Of a stretch of DNA of 23,607 nt, positions 1-9,549 are shown piece by piece. The translations under genes and the position numbers were made by a program. The notes under the pieces were generated by a model. The model was given only the letters and a program-made list of their open reading frames with translations. It did not search any database and was not told the origin of the DNA. Each line of letters begins with the position of its first letter. The stretch's first letter is position 1. The stretch covers positions 1 to 23,607 of the forward strand of contig LLCB01000550.1 of assembly GCA_001414345.1 (NCBI GenBank), written 5' to 3'. The DNA comes from Hymenoscyphus infarciens. Lineage: Eukaryota; Ascomycota; Leotiomycetes; Helotiales; Helotiaceae.

Positions 1-128
1 AAATTCTTCGTAGTAGTAGATATAAATATCTACTAAATTCTTACTAGTAGTAGATATATATATCTACTAAACTTTTACTATCTAACTTTTAGTATTAGTA
101 GATATATATATCTACTAAATTCTTAGTA
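1..128 (+). repeat. Higher-order repeat unit, copy 1
   Basis: Bases 1-128 match 956-1083 without a difference I can see, including two rare markers: the variant core containing ataaatat and the collapsed spacer reading ttttactatctaactttt. Similarity continues for roughly another 80 bases with a few substitutions. This makes a second-order period of 955 bp on top of the 34-bp monomer. Confidence 0.85.
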
Positions 129-955
129 GTAGTAGATATATATATCTACTAAATTCTTAGTAGTAGTAGATATATATATCTACTAAATTCTTAGTAGCAG
201 TAGATATATATATCTACTAAACTTTTAGTATTAGTAGATATATATATCTACCAAATTCTTACTAGTAGTAGATATATATATCTACTAAATTCTTAGTAGT
301 AGATATATATATCTACTAAATTCTTACTAGTAGTAGATATATATATCTACTAACTTCTTAGTAGTAGTAGATATATATATCTACTAAACTTTTAGTATTA
401 GTAGATATATATATCTACTAAATTCTGAGTAGTAGATATATATATCTACTAAATTCTTACTAGTAGTAGATATATATATCTACTAAACTTTTATTATTAG
501 TAGATATATATATCTACTAAACTTTTACTAGTAGTAGATATATATATCTACTAAGCTCTTACTAGTAGTAGATATATATATCTACTAAATTCATACTAGT
601 AGTAGATATATATATCTACTTTTAGTATTAGTAGATATATATATCTACTAAATTCTTAGTAGTAGTAGATATATATATCTACTAAATTCTTACTACTAAT
701 AGATATATATATCTACTAAACTTTTAGTATTAGTAGATATATATATCTACTAGATTCTTACTAGTAGTAGATATATATATCTACTAAACTCTTAGTATTA
801 GTAGATATATATATCTACTAAATTATTCTTAGTAGTAGATATATATATCTACTAAACTTTTACTAGTAGTAGATATATATATCTACTAAACTTTTACTAG
901 TAGTAGATATATATATCTACTAAACTTTTAGTATTAGTAGATATATATATCTACT

Positions 956-1083
956 AAATTCTTCGTAGTAGTAGATATAAATATCTACTAAATTCTTACT
1001 AGTAGTAGATATATATATCTACTAAACTTTTACTATCTAACTTTTAGTATTAGTAGATATATATATCTACTAAATTCTTAGTA
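956..1083 (+). repeat. Higher-order repeat unit, copy 2
   Basis: Direct copy of bases 1-128 inside the same satellite. Both rare marker monomers recur in the same order and spacing, so the block was duplicated as a unit of about 955 bp (unequal exchange or segmental duplication), not monomer by monomer. The first difference is at 1084, where A replaces the G seen at 129. Confidence 0.85.
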
Positions 1084-1281
1084 ATAGTAGATATATATAT
1101 CTACTAAATTCTTAGTAGTAGTAGATATATATATCTACTAAATTCTTAGTAGTAGTAGATATATATATCTACTAAATTCTTACTAATAGTAGATATATAT
1201 GTCTACTAAGTTCTTACTAGTAGTAGATATATATATCTACTAAATTCTTATTAGCAGTAGATATATATATCTACTAAATTT

Positions 1282-1777
1282 AATTTAAACTATCTAGTAA
1301 CTGTTTCTATAATTATTCTAACTCCTTTAGAATAATAAACATATTACGATTTATTAAGTCTTAGATAAATAATAAAAGAAGTAGTAGCTAGTTATAAATT
1401 CCTCTAGATACTACCCTTAGCACTTATATAAGCATTCCTATCTAAGGCTTAACTTAATATACTAATATACTAAGATCTTATACTAGTTTCCTATTCTATC
1501 TATATCTTACTAATATCTTACTATACCTTCTTAGATAAAGAATAAGAATTATAGATTTTATTATTTTACTAGTAATAAATTTTCTTCTATTCCTAAATTA
1601 ACTACTAATAAATTTAGAAAAATAATTAAGAAGAGAATACGTATATAAGAATAGACTAATATAACTTTAAATTTATCTTATTTATATTTACTTAGTAGAC
1701 GTCGACGAACTACTTAAACTAATAACTAAAACTAGCTATCTAGTATCTTAAATAATAGTTTAAAGAGATATTATATA
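1282..1777. other. RIP-degraded spacer, no gene seen
   Basis: AT-rich sequence between the left satellite and the first ghost reading frame. Stops are dense in the frames I read. A small CpG-bearing patch (gacgtcgacgaac, around 1697-1710) stands out from its surroundings. No repeat or regulatory element could be supported. Confidence 0.5.
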
Positions 1778-4700
1778 GACGATAAGGAGGATAGAGGTAG
1801 TAAGAGTACTAATAGTAGGAGGGGACTCGGTTATAATTCTAATAATTATTAGAAGATAGATTCTAAAGATAAATTTATTAATAAGAGAAATAAAAGATTA
1901 TAAATAAACTAAGCTAATTATAAAGCTTAAAAATCTAATTAAGATAGTATAATTCCTATTCTAGGTTAGGCATCTTTTAATAAGGAGTTTTAATATTAAT
2001 AGCTATGTTAGTATACTACTTCTATTTTAAAAGTTACTTATTATTCTCTTAGTAGGTTATATAACAACTACTTTCTATTCTAAAATTTATTCTAATACTA
2101 TTTAGCTTATATAAAAGAGGTAGAATTAACCTATTATAAATACTTATAAGCCCTTATATATATAATACTTAAGACTAGTTTCTTTCTAATAAGAGCAAAT
2201 TCTTTAAAATTAGGCTTTAATATATATCTAATAGAACTTTTTTACGAAATTTCTATAATAGGAAAGCTTTTTTAGTATTCCTAGGTAATAGGATTAAGAA
2301 CGTTATTAATTCGCCTAACTTATTAATATATACTAGATTTTAAAAAGATTTAGAGATATATATACTATAATTAGTTACTAGTAAAAGACTAGTATTAGGA
2401 ATTATTTAATATAAAGGTAAATCTTCTTAAATAAGACTATAAATAGACTATATCCCCTTCCCTTAGTTATATCTACTCTACCTATTTCTTCTAAGATAAT
2501 AAGGATAATAGACGCTATATACTATATAATTAGGAATAAGATAGTAACTTCTAGTAAAAGCGTAAAAAAGGATAGATATATTCTCTATATAGATAACCTC
2601 TTTAAAGTAGTAGTAAATTTTTTATTTAAGATTTCGTTAAAGAAGCTAGTAAAAACTAAGTTTAAGACTTAGTTTAAGACCTAGTCTAAGACTTAACTAT
2701 AGATAATATTAATTAGGCTTTTTAGACTATTATTAATACTCTTAAAGAGGAAAAGAGGTTAAGTACTAACTTATTTAAAAAAGGATGCCTCTATTATTTT
2801 CTAGCTACTATAATAGAAATAAAGAGTAGAGATAAGTTTAAAGGCTTAGATTAGACTAGCTTAATAAATATAGTTTACTAGTATAGTATAACGCTTTATA
2901 TTATTAATCTATATTATAGAGAAATATTTAAGGTTATAACCTATCTTTTTTAATCTATTTTTAAGTAACTTCTAGCTTATATATATATTATATTTTAATA
3001 TAATATTATATATAAGTTTACTCTATATTTAGAAAAACACTATTAATAACTTATAGTAAGGATAATATATACTATAAATATATTTTACTAATACGCTTAT
3101 ACCTTAGATTATTAACTATAATAGAGACTACGGCGAACCGAGTTTCTTAGTTTAGGTAATAGAGAAGGAGTTAAAAGAGACTAGTTATTAAAAAGCTACT
3201 TAGTCTTTATATACTATAGAAGTTCTACTCTTTTAAGAGAGGTATTATTAAATACTTAAATAAAGTACTATAAGCTTATTTAGTAAGAAGAGCTTAGTTT
3301 AACCTTAAATAAAAGATATAAGAGAACCTAATTACTAATTAATAAATATAAAGCTACTATTAATAATACTTACGCTTATCTTAAAAAGTATGAATTTATA
3401 AGAGATAAAAACTATATATAGTCTAAATTATATAAGTATTAGTATATTTAAGAAAACTAGTTTACTTAGAAGAAGGATACTAAGTTAAAAGTATAAGATA
3501 AGAGGCTATTTACTCGTTTAAATCGAATTCTAGCTTATAAGGAAGCCTATTAAGTAACGTTTAATAAACTTTAACTACTTAGAAAAGTAGATATTAAGAA
3601 ATAAGTTCTAAAGAACATAAAACGTTTTCTAGCTAAGATTATTCTATACTATTTATTAAGAAAATAAACTACTAGATAATTACTAGAATATATAATAAAA
3701 TTAGTAGTATAAGAGTTAAGAAAAACTAGCTAAAATCGTAAAGATTAAAGACCTATAAGTACTAACTATACCTAGTACTAGAAATCTTAGATTTAGTACT
3801 AAATTAAGATAAAAGTATAAAAATACTATAAGCTTACTACTTAAAGAATCTAAGAACTTTATAATATTTATAACTATTTAGATATAAAAGGTACTAAAAA
3901 ATTATAAGAGTATATAAAAGCCTTATTCTATCGTCTATCTCTAATAGTTAAGAAAAGTTAAGCTATTTAAAGATTATATAATAAATTACTAAAGGGTTAT
4001 AAAATACCTTTAATATTATTATAAACCTTTAACCCTTTAACCTTAAAAGAAGAGTTAAATTATAAGATATAATAGTATAAAATTATAATAAGTATTTATT
4101 TTTTAACTTTAAAAGCCCCTCTATAGTTATTAATAGAACATACCTTATTAAAGTCGCTCTCTCTATCTTCTATAGATCTATTTTCTCTTAAATCTTCCCT
4201 AGAATCCTCTCTAGAGCTGTCTCTTAAGCCTTCTCTAAAGCCTTCTCTAAAGCTATCTATAGAGTCTTATCTAAAGTATTCCTCTATCTTTACTCTAAGA
4301 CTAGTCTTAGATAGAGAAAGACTAGCTTAAGAAATTTCTTATAAAGAAAATCTAAGTAATTAATTATCTTTTATAACTAACTATATAAGCTTTATAGATA
4401 ATATTATAATTCTATATAGTATTAATATATTATTAAAGTTTAAAAGAGCTATAAAGAAGGTTAATATCTTAATTTCTAAATAGTATTATATAGTAAACTA
4501 GATAATTAATATACTTTAAGCTCTCTTAATATCTTTATATTAATTCTAGACTTAATAAGAGATTTATCTTTAGTATATATATATTATTAAATAAGTCTTT
4601 ATAGCTAAATCTCTAATTAATTACTATAATAAGATTAAGAATTTAAATCTTAAAAATAATCTTAAAAGTATTTATAGGTATTTATATCTTTAATATATAA

Positions 4701-5180
4701 TTAAACTAAAAGCTAATATATTTAGACGTCTTTTAAAACTATAATATTTTATCTAGATTCCTTTTAATTATTTTACTTATTTATTTACTAAATCTAGTAT
4801 AAAATATAAGATTTATATCTAATAACTCTAAATTAGAGTCTTTATAGTTTAATCTAAGTAATAATAAAGATAGTAGTAAAAGTAAGGTAAACTATAAAGC
4901 TTATAAGAAGTATTTTAAAGACATTTATAACCTTTTTAAAAGTCTATAAGTTTAGAATATAACTAATAAAGTAGAAGATTTATAAACTTAAGTTAATTCT
5001 AAAAGAATAATATATAAAAAAAGATAAAAGTATAACTATATAAAGAAATTCCTTATATTATAAAGTCTTAGTAGAGGCTTCTATTATAAGTTTTTATTAA
5101 CTTTACTATCTATCTTAACTTTAACTTTAACTTTAATATAATAACTACTATTACTACTCTATAAATAGCTTTTTAAATAT
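1778..5180 (+). pseudogene. Long RIP-killed ghost frame, Gln-rich protein of unknown family
   Basis: One frame (codons starting at 1778, 1781 and so on) stays readable for over 3.4 kb without needing an indel, about 1,130 codons. Its stops are TAA or TAG, as expected if CAA, CAG and TGG were converted. Stop-free runs of 40 to 66 codons occur, for example near 2150-2270, 2725-2850, 4125-4325 and 4365-4480, whereas a sampled alternative frame near 3241-3420 has a stop about every three to four codons. The implied protein is hydrophilic and probably Gln-rich. It begins with a D/E/R/S/G-rich stretch (1778-1850), has a Lys/Glu/Gln-rich, probably helical middle, then a Ser/Leu/Lys-Pro repeat region (4160-4290, S-L-K-P-S-L-K-P), and ends in a very Gln-rich tail (4830-5000). 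A possible Y-I-D-N-L string near 2590 is in a different frame and is not taken as a reverse transcriptase box. There is no start codon and no family is recognised. Stop density (about one in ten codons) makes this a moderate call. Confidence 0.45.
4160..4300 (+). repeat. Ser/Leu/Lys-Pro coding repeat inside the ghost frame
   Basis: A run of related triplet blocks (tct ctt aag cct, tct cta aag cct, tct cta aag cta and similar) gives degenerate 12-bp units in the frame of the 1778-5180 ghost gene. The unit length is a multiple of three, and the run contributes to one of the longest stop-free stretches of that frame. This supports the frame choice. Confidence 0.55.
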
Positions 5181-6747
5181 TCTTTAATTTATAGCGTCTA
5201 CTATTCTTCTTTAGTACTATTATTATCGCCTTTAGTATCTACCTCTTTATAAGCTCTTTTTAAAACCTCGTTTTTAATATCTTTATATACTCTTAACCTT
5301 ATATACTCTTAACCTTCTAACCTTATATACCTTTAACCTTCTAACCTTATATACTCTTAACTTTCTAACCTTATATACTCTTAACCTTCTAACCTTATAT
5401 ACTCTTATTCTTATATTACTACTTATCACGTCCTTATAACCTAAAGCCTTATTAATATATTATTATAAAGTTATAAGCTAGCCCTTATTATAATTTAATT
5501 TAGTCTTTACTACTATATATCTACTATATCCTACTTCTACTATAATAATAGTAATATAGTAGATAAGGACTCTATATCTAGCTTATCTAGGTTTTAATTA
5601 AACAAATTTAATATAGTTAATAAACTACTTCTTACTTATATACTAGCTAATATAAGCCTAGATAGTATTCTTTCTAAGTAAGAATGTTTTACTATCTAAG
5701 AAGAGACTTAGCTTTAGTTCTTCTTAAAAGAAATCTTTCTTATTAAGTCCTAGTCTAAATTTAATACTATCTTTAAATACTCTATATAGTTATAAGCTAT
5801 TATTAAGAGATAAGAGGCTTTAGTTATACTAATGTTTAAGGCTAAGAAGGAATAGCATAGTCTTAAGATAGTAGCTATATATTATAAAGATGTTTTATAA
5901 TATAAAGTAACTTATAACTATATTTCTATAGTAAAGATAATTTAAATAATCTTTATTCCTATTCTCTTACTAAAAGTAGATAGTTTAAGAAGTTTTATAA
6001 TAAAGCTAAGCTAGAAATCTAAAAATAGCTAAAGTCTTATTATATAAGGTTTTTCTTTATTTTATTTTTTCTAATCTAGAGCTAAAAAAGGAGTAATAAA
6101 AAACTTTAAAGCTTAAACATAAGTATAAATTTAATATTAATAATAATAACTATAATAATAAGCTTTAAAAGATACTAATATCTCTAAAAAAGTATTAAAA
6201 TAGTAGTCTATATAGAGTTTAAGTTATTATTAAACTTAAGAACAGCGATTATAAGAATAAAAGAGTATAGATATCTTTATCTTTTATATTTACCTAGTAT
6301 AATATAATATAGCTAGATAATACTATTATATAATACTTTATACTAAAAGTAAGAAGTAAAGTATTAGTTTATTTACTAATATATATCTAGGGTTTTATTC
6401 TTCTATTTCTAAATTTCTACTTTTAAGTATTAGCCTAAATAAGCCTTATATTATAAAAGATAGTCTTATCTAAACTTAGTAGTAAATCCTTTAAATATAT
6501 ATATTTATCTTTAAAATTATTAGTATTTATTATTCCTTTATATATTTATAATACTTATAAATATATATTTTTCTTAAATTAAAATAAATTAGTAAGTACT
6601 TTTATTTATTAGTAAATACTAAGTAGATTTAGTAGTAGTAAGTACTAATATCTTAAGATAAATTTTAATATAATATTAAAAGGGTTAAGTATAAACCTCT
6701 TCTTATTCTTTAAGCTATCTTTCTTTAATAGTAACTATTATCCTTAA
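5110..6747 (+). pseudogene. Possible ghost frame(s), frame uncertain
   Basis: The stretch downstream of the long Gln-rich frame can be read two ways. In frame 1 (codons from 5194) it gives a Leu/Lys/Asn-rich product with TAA/TAG stops only, ending at a TAA at 6745-6747. In frame 2 the 1778-5180 gene simply continues as a Pro/Gln/Thr-rich C-terminal tail to at least about 5610. Frame 1 has no stop within the 24-bp repeats at 5283-5406. Frame 2 has one TAA per repeat unit, which would be a former CAA and would give a Pro-His/Tyr-Thr-x-x-Thr-Phe-Gln octapeptide. I cannot decide between them. If frame 1 is right, the gene ends tail-to-tail with the minus-strand ghost gene ending near 6740. No family is recognised. 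Confidence 0.25.
5283..5406 (+). repeat. 24-bp tandem repeat
   Basis: About four to five units of aaccttctaacc followed by ttatatactctt, with the first unit shortened to 16 bp. The 24-bp period is a multiple of three and so codes for an octapeptide repeat in any open frame. The aacc blocks look faintly telomere-like, but they are separated by a constant non-telomeric 12-mer. Confidence 0.85.
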
Positions 6748-7620
6748 TTAATAATCAACCTTCTTACTATTCTATAATACTTATAATTAATTTATAGAAT
6801 CGCTTTTTCTTATTCTCTTTCTAGTATATAATCTTTAGTCTAATTTTATAGAGAGTTATTAATAGTTAGTAGAAAATTTAGTTCGTTTTAGAATACTAAT
6901 TTAGTTTTAGAAGAGGATAAGTACCTAAGGGGGTACTTAGGTAGTTTACTATACTAAATACTCTTAGAGTATAGATATAAGGTTTTAATTAAATTAAAAG
7001 AGATCTTCTCCTAAGCTAGTAGTTAAGAGAGAGTAGTACTAGTAATATAGAGTTCTTCTAGCTTTAGTAGTTAGTTGAGTATAAGTATAGATATATTAGT
7101 CTTACTATTCTAAGAGGAGTCTAGCTATAAAGTTATAGAAGAGGCCTATTTAATCTCTCTTTTATTAAGCTTAAATAATTTTACTTTATTTAATTTCTAA
7201 GCTTTTAATTTAATAAAGTTATTAATTTTTTATTAGTATAATTATATAAACTTTAAATAAAGATTCTCTAAGATAAAGTATCTTACTTAAAGCTCTTTAT
7301 ATAAATTATTTATATACTCTTAGTTTTATTTACTACTCTTCTTAATAATATTATACTTTTATATATAGAATATAATATATTATTATATAGAAGAGAGTAA
7401 GAAATATTAAGCTATTTAATTTATCTTAATCTAGTAAATACTATTTACTTTAAGAGATATACTTTTAACCTTAGCTATAGCCTTCTTATATTCTTTTAAA
7501 CCTTTTAGGAATTTCTAAGCGTATTACGATTTTTTATCTTCTAGCTAAATATTAATTATTTAGTATAAACTAATATTAGTTAATAGTCTAAGATAATTAT
7601 AAACTATTATATAATCTTAT
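6740..7620 (-). pseudogene. RIP-killed ghost gene, Lys/Gln/Leu-rich, probably helical
   Basis: The reverse strand keeps one frame over about 290 codons. Stops are TAA/TAG at sites where Gln or Trp codons would fit, at roughly one in ten codons; an alternative frame sampled over 6850-7200 has nearly twice as many. The product is rich in Lys, Gln, Leu, Ile and Asn, with heptad-like alternation suggesting coiled coil. It ends with a stretch containing the decapeptide L-P-K-Y-P-L-R-Y-L-S near 6930 and a basic Y-R-I-V-R-R-L segment near 6760. No ATG survives; the 5' end lies somewhere in 7600-7690, so the gene would be divergent from the ghost gene starting at 7693. No family is recognised. Confidence 0.35.
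6922..6943. repeat. Small inverted repeat with a G-run loop
   Basis: The 7-bp arms tacctaa (6922-6928) and ttaggta (6937-6943) flank gggggtac. The five-G run is exceptional for this window. The element lies inside the minus-strand ghost frame, where it reads through without a stop, so it may simply be coding sequence. Confidence 0.4.
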
Positions 7621-7670
7621 TTATAATAGCTTTAAAGAGAGGCGTAGAGTAGAGTAGTAATTAAGTAGAG

Positions 7671-7678
7671 TATAAATA
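7671..7678 (+). promoter_or_regulatory. TATA-like sequence before the 7693 ATG
   Basis: TATAAATA sits 15 bp before one of the very few ATG codons in the window, in the gap between two divergently oriented ghost genes. In DNA this AT-rich such a match is expected by chance, and 15 bp is short for a TATA-to-ATG distance, so this is weak. Confidence 0.12.
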
Positions 7679-7692
7679 AGTCTTTAATAAAT

Positions 7693-7956
7693 ATGCCTTA
7701 ACTAGAAAAGGAGGTATTTATTATAGAGAATAGTAGTAACCGATATAGAGTTACTATAATATAGGGAATAGTATATAGTATTATAAACTTTAATATTTAA
7801 TAATTAAAGGATACTATAAAGATATTCTAATACCTATACTAGTTAAGTCTTACCCTTTTTAAGGTAGGTTTTTACGCTTATAACTAAGTTAGTATTAAAC
7901 ACGTACTAGGCTAAAAGTATTAAGTATAAGTAATATTATAAAAAATAGAGACTTGA
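7693..7956 (+). pseudogene. Ghost N-terminal ORF with surviving ATG and TGA
   Basis: Frame 1 starts at ATG 7693-7695 (M-P-x-L-E-K-E-V-F) and reaches a TGA at 7954-7956, 88 codons in all. The internal stops are only TAA/TAG and fit former Gln or Trp codons. ATG and TGA both contain TG, which RIP removed almost everywhere else, so their survival here is notable. The product would be a mixed hydrophilic/aromatic peptide (R-Y-R-V-T, K-V-G-F-Y-A-Y-N, V-S-I-K-H-V-L-G) with no recognised family. It may be a complete small protein, or the first exon of the gene continuing in frame 3 from about 7920; an intron or a frameshift would then lie near 7920-7990. Confidence 0.4.
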
Positions 7957-8069
7957 TCTTATCTTAAATATTCTTATACTTCTTATTTAAACTATATTAC
8001 TCTACTAAAATAACTTTAATTTTATTTAAAATTTATATTCTATTAACTAAATATAGAATAAATCTAAGA

Positions 8070-8101
8070 GCTAATTATAAAGCTAATTATAAAGCTAATT
8101 A
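8070..8101 (+). repeat. 12-bp tandem repeat (A-N-Y-K)
   Basis: Two full units of gctaattataaa and part of a third. It is in frame with the surrounding ghost reading frame. Confidence 0.8.
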
Positions 8102-8186
8102 AAGTAACGAGAATTATTCTAAGAATTAATTAACTAAATAATTAATCTAATATTTAAATCCTATTCTTAACTAAAAGCACTTCTAA

Positions 8187-8258
8187 TACTTAGCTAAATA
8201 CTTAGTTAAATACTTAGCTAAATACTTAGTTAAATACTTAGCTAAATACTTAGTTAAA
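8187..8258 (+). repeat. 12-bp tandem repeat, six exact units
   Basis: Six uninterrupted units, tacttagctaaa alternating strictly with tacttagttaaa, so the real period is a 24-bp dimer present three times. It encodes K-Y-L-A-K-Y-L-V in the ghost frame. The perfect alternation implies recent expansion, or homogenisation after the sequence was already RIP-mutated. Confidence 0.9.
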
Positions 8259-8650
8259 CCTATATCTACTTATTCTAATATAAAACTATTTAAATAAGTT
8301 AAGCTAAACTATAAATAGATTAATAATAAGCTCTTTATTAATATAAAGGAATTAAATAATAGCTACTTATATTCCTCTTACTATTAATATAAGTAGTTCT
8401 ACTTTAAGTTTATATTCTTAAAAATTAATAATAATAAGTAGCTAGCTAATATTTACTTAGAAAAGTCTTACTAAGAGAAGAAGAGAATCTATCTAATAGA
8501 GAAAAACCGTCTATCTAATAAAAAGACTAAAAGATAGTATTACGTCTTTATATAGCTAGATCTTACTTAGCTAAACCTAGATTATATTAAGTAAGAATAA
8601 GAGAATCGTCTTATATTTCTAAATAATATTAAGTCTAATCTAATATAGCT

Positions 8651-8740
8651 TACTACTATTAAGCCTACTACTATTAAGCCTACTACTATTGAGCCTACTA
8701 CTATTAAGCCTACTACTATTAAGTTTACTACTATTAAATC
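8651..8740 (+). repeat. 15-bp tandem repeat, six units
   Basis: Six units of tactactattaagcc; the last two end aagtt and aaatc. In frame it reads (I-K-P-T-T)n. The third unit (8681-8695) has gagcc where the others have aagcc, leaving a TG at 8690-8691 that is TA elsewhere. That is the base expected before RIP, so the ancestral residue was probably Glu. Confidence 0.9.
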
Positions 8741-9549
8741 TAATTCTATATTAAAGAATATAACTTACTAAAATCCTCCTACTTAAACTAATCTAGAAGA
8801 GCTTATAAGCTAGAATATAATATAGTAGACCTCTTTATAGTAAGATATTCTTTTAATAATTAATTAAAGAGAGTATATTATATAAAAGACGACTAGTTAA
8901 AATTATATAATTATAGAGAATAATAATAGAGATAGTAAGATACTTTATTAAGAAAATTAATATTATAATACTTTTAATTTAAGATATTTAAAACTAATAA
9001 ATAACTAACTAATTAAAACTAAGTTAAGTTCTAAAGTTAAGACTTAACTTAATAAATTAACTTAGGAATTTAAAACTATACTCTTTAAAATTATTAATTT
9101 TAAAAGAAAAGAGAGAAGAGATAGAGGAAATAGAGTAAAACTTAATCTAGTATTAGACTATATTAAGAAAACTATATTACTATTTTAGTCCTCTACTATA
9201 TAGTGTTAATCTATATAGGATTTATTCTAAGAAAGAATAAAAAATAAGATTCTAGATTAATATAAAAAGATTAAAAAGAAGGATTCTAATAATCGATTTA
9301 CTAGTAGTTATAGTATTATATAGATATATAAGATATATAAATAACTTAGTAAGAATATATAAAAGGAATTAAAGTAAGAAGCTTAAAACGAGTATATAAT
9401 ACTATATAATATAGCTAATATAGATAAGAACCTTAAAGTAGAGATTAGTAATTAGAGAAAGCTACTTAAGAATTATAGAAATAAAATTATTACTAAAGCT
9501 TAAGTATTTATTAGTAATTAGGTAAGAGGAAAATTCCTACTTATAAGAT

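Larger units (their letters stand above)
1..1281. repeat. 34-bp palindromic satellite array (left block)
   Basis: About three dozen tandem monomers, mostly 34 bp long with some shorter by 3 bp or more. Each has a 20-bp perfect palindrome (AGTAGATATATATATCTACT, for example at 131-150, 165-184 and 199-218) and a spacer of about 14 bp. Spacers come in a few interchangeable types beginning aaattctt or aaactttt and ending agtagt, actagt or agtatt. The palindrome is nearly invariant while the spacers vary. Deviants include a core with ataaatat at its centre (near 15-34 and 970-989), a core with TG at 1200-1201 and an arm with CCA at 251-253. The array runs off the left edge of the window and its last core is at 1256-1275. 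There is no coding potential. It could be centromeric, subtelomeric or a dispersed satellite; the sequence alone does not decide. Confidence 0.95.

Noticed and set aside
1..1281. CRISPR array (regular palindromic repeats with spacers)
   Set aside because: Spacers are about 14 bp, highly similar to each other and in a fungal-type RIP context; CRISPR spacers are longer and unique.
2585..2605. Y-I-D-N-L reading, reminiscent of the YxDD box of reverse transcriptases
   Set aside because: It lies out of frame with the otherwise open 1778-5180 frame and has no flanking reverse transcriptase motifs; AT-rich sequence yields such strings by chance.
5110..5140. Repeat of ctttaa hexamers (aactttaactttaacttt)
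   Set aside because: Only about three units in AT-rich DNA; too short to call a separate element.
5283..5406. Interstitial telomere-like repeat (blocks of ctaacc/ttaacc)
   Set aside because: The aacc blocks are separated by a constant non-telomeric 12-mer and the period is 24 bp, fitting a coding or minisatellite repeat better than TTAGGG arrays.
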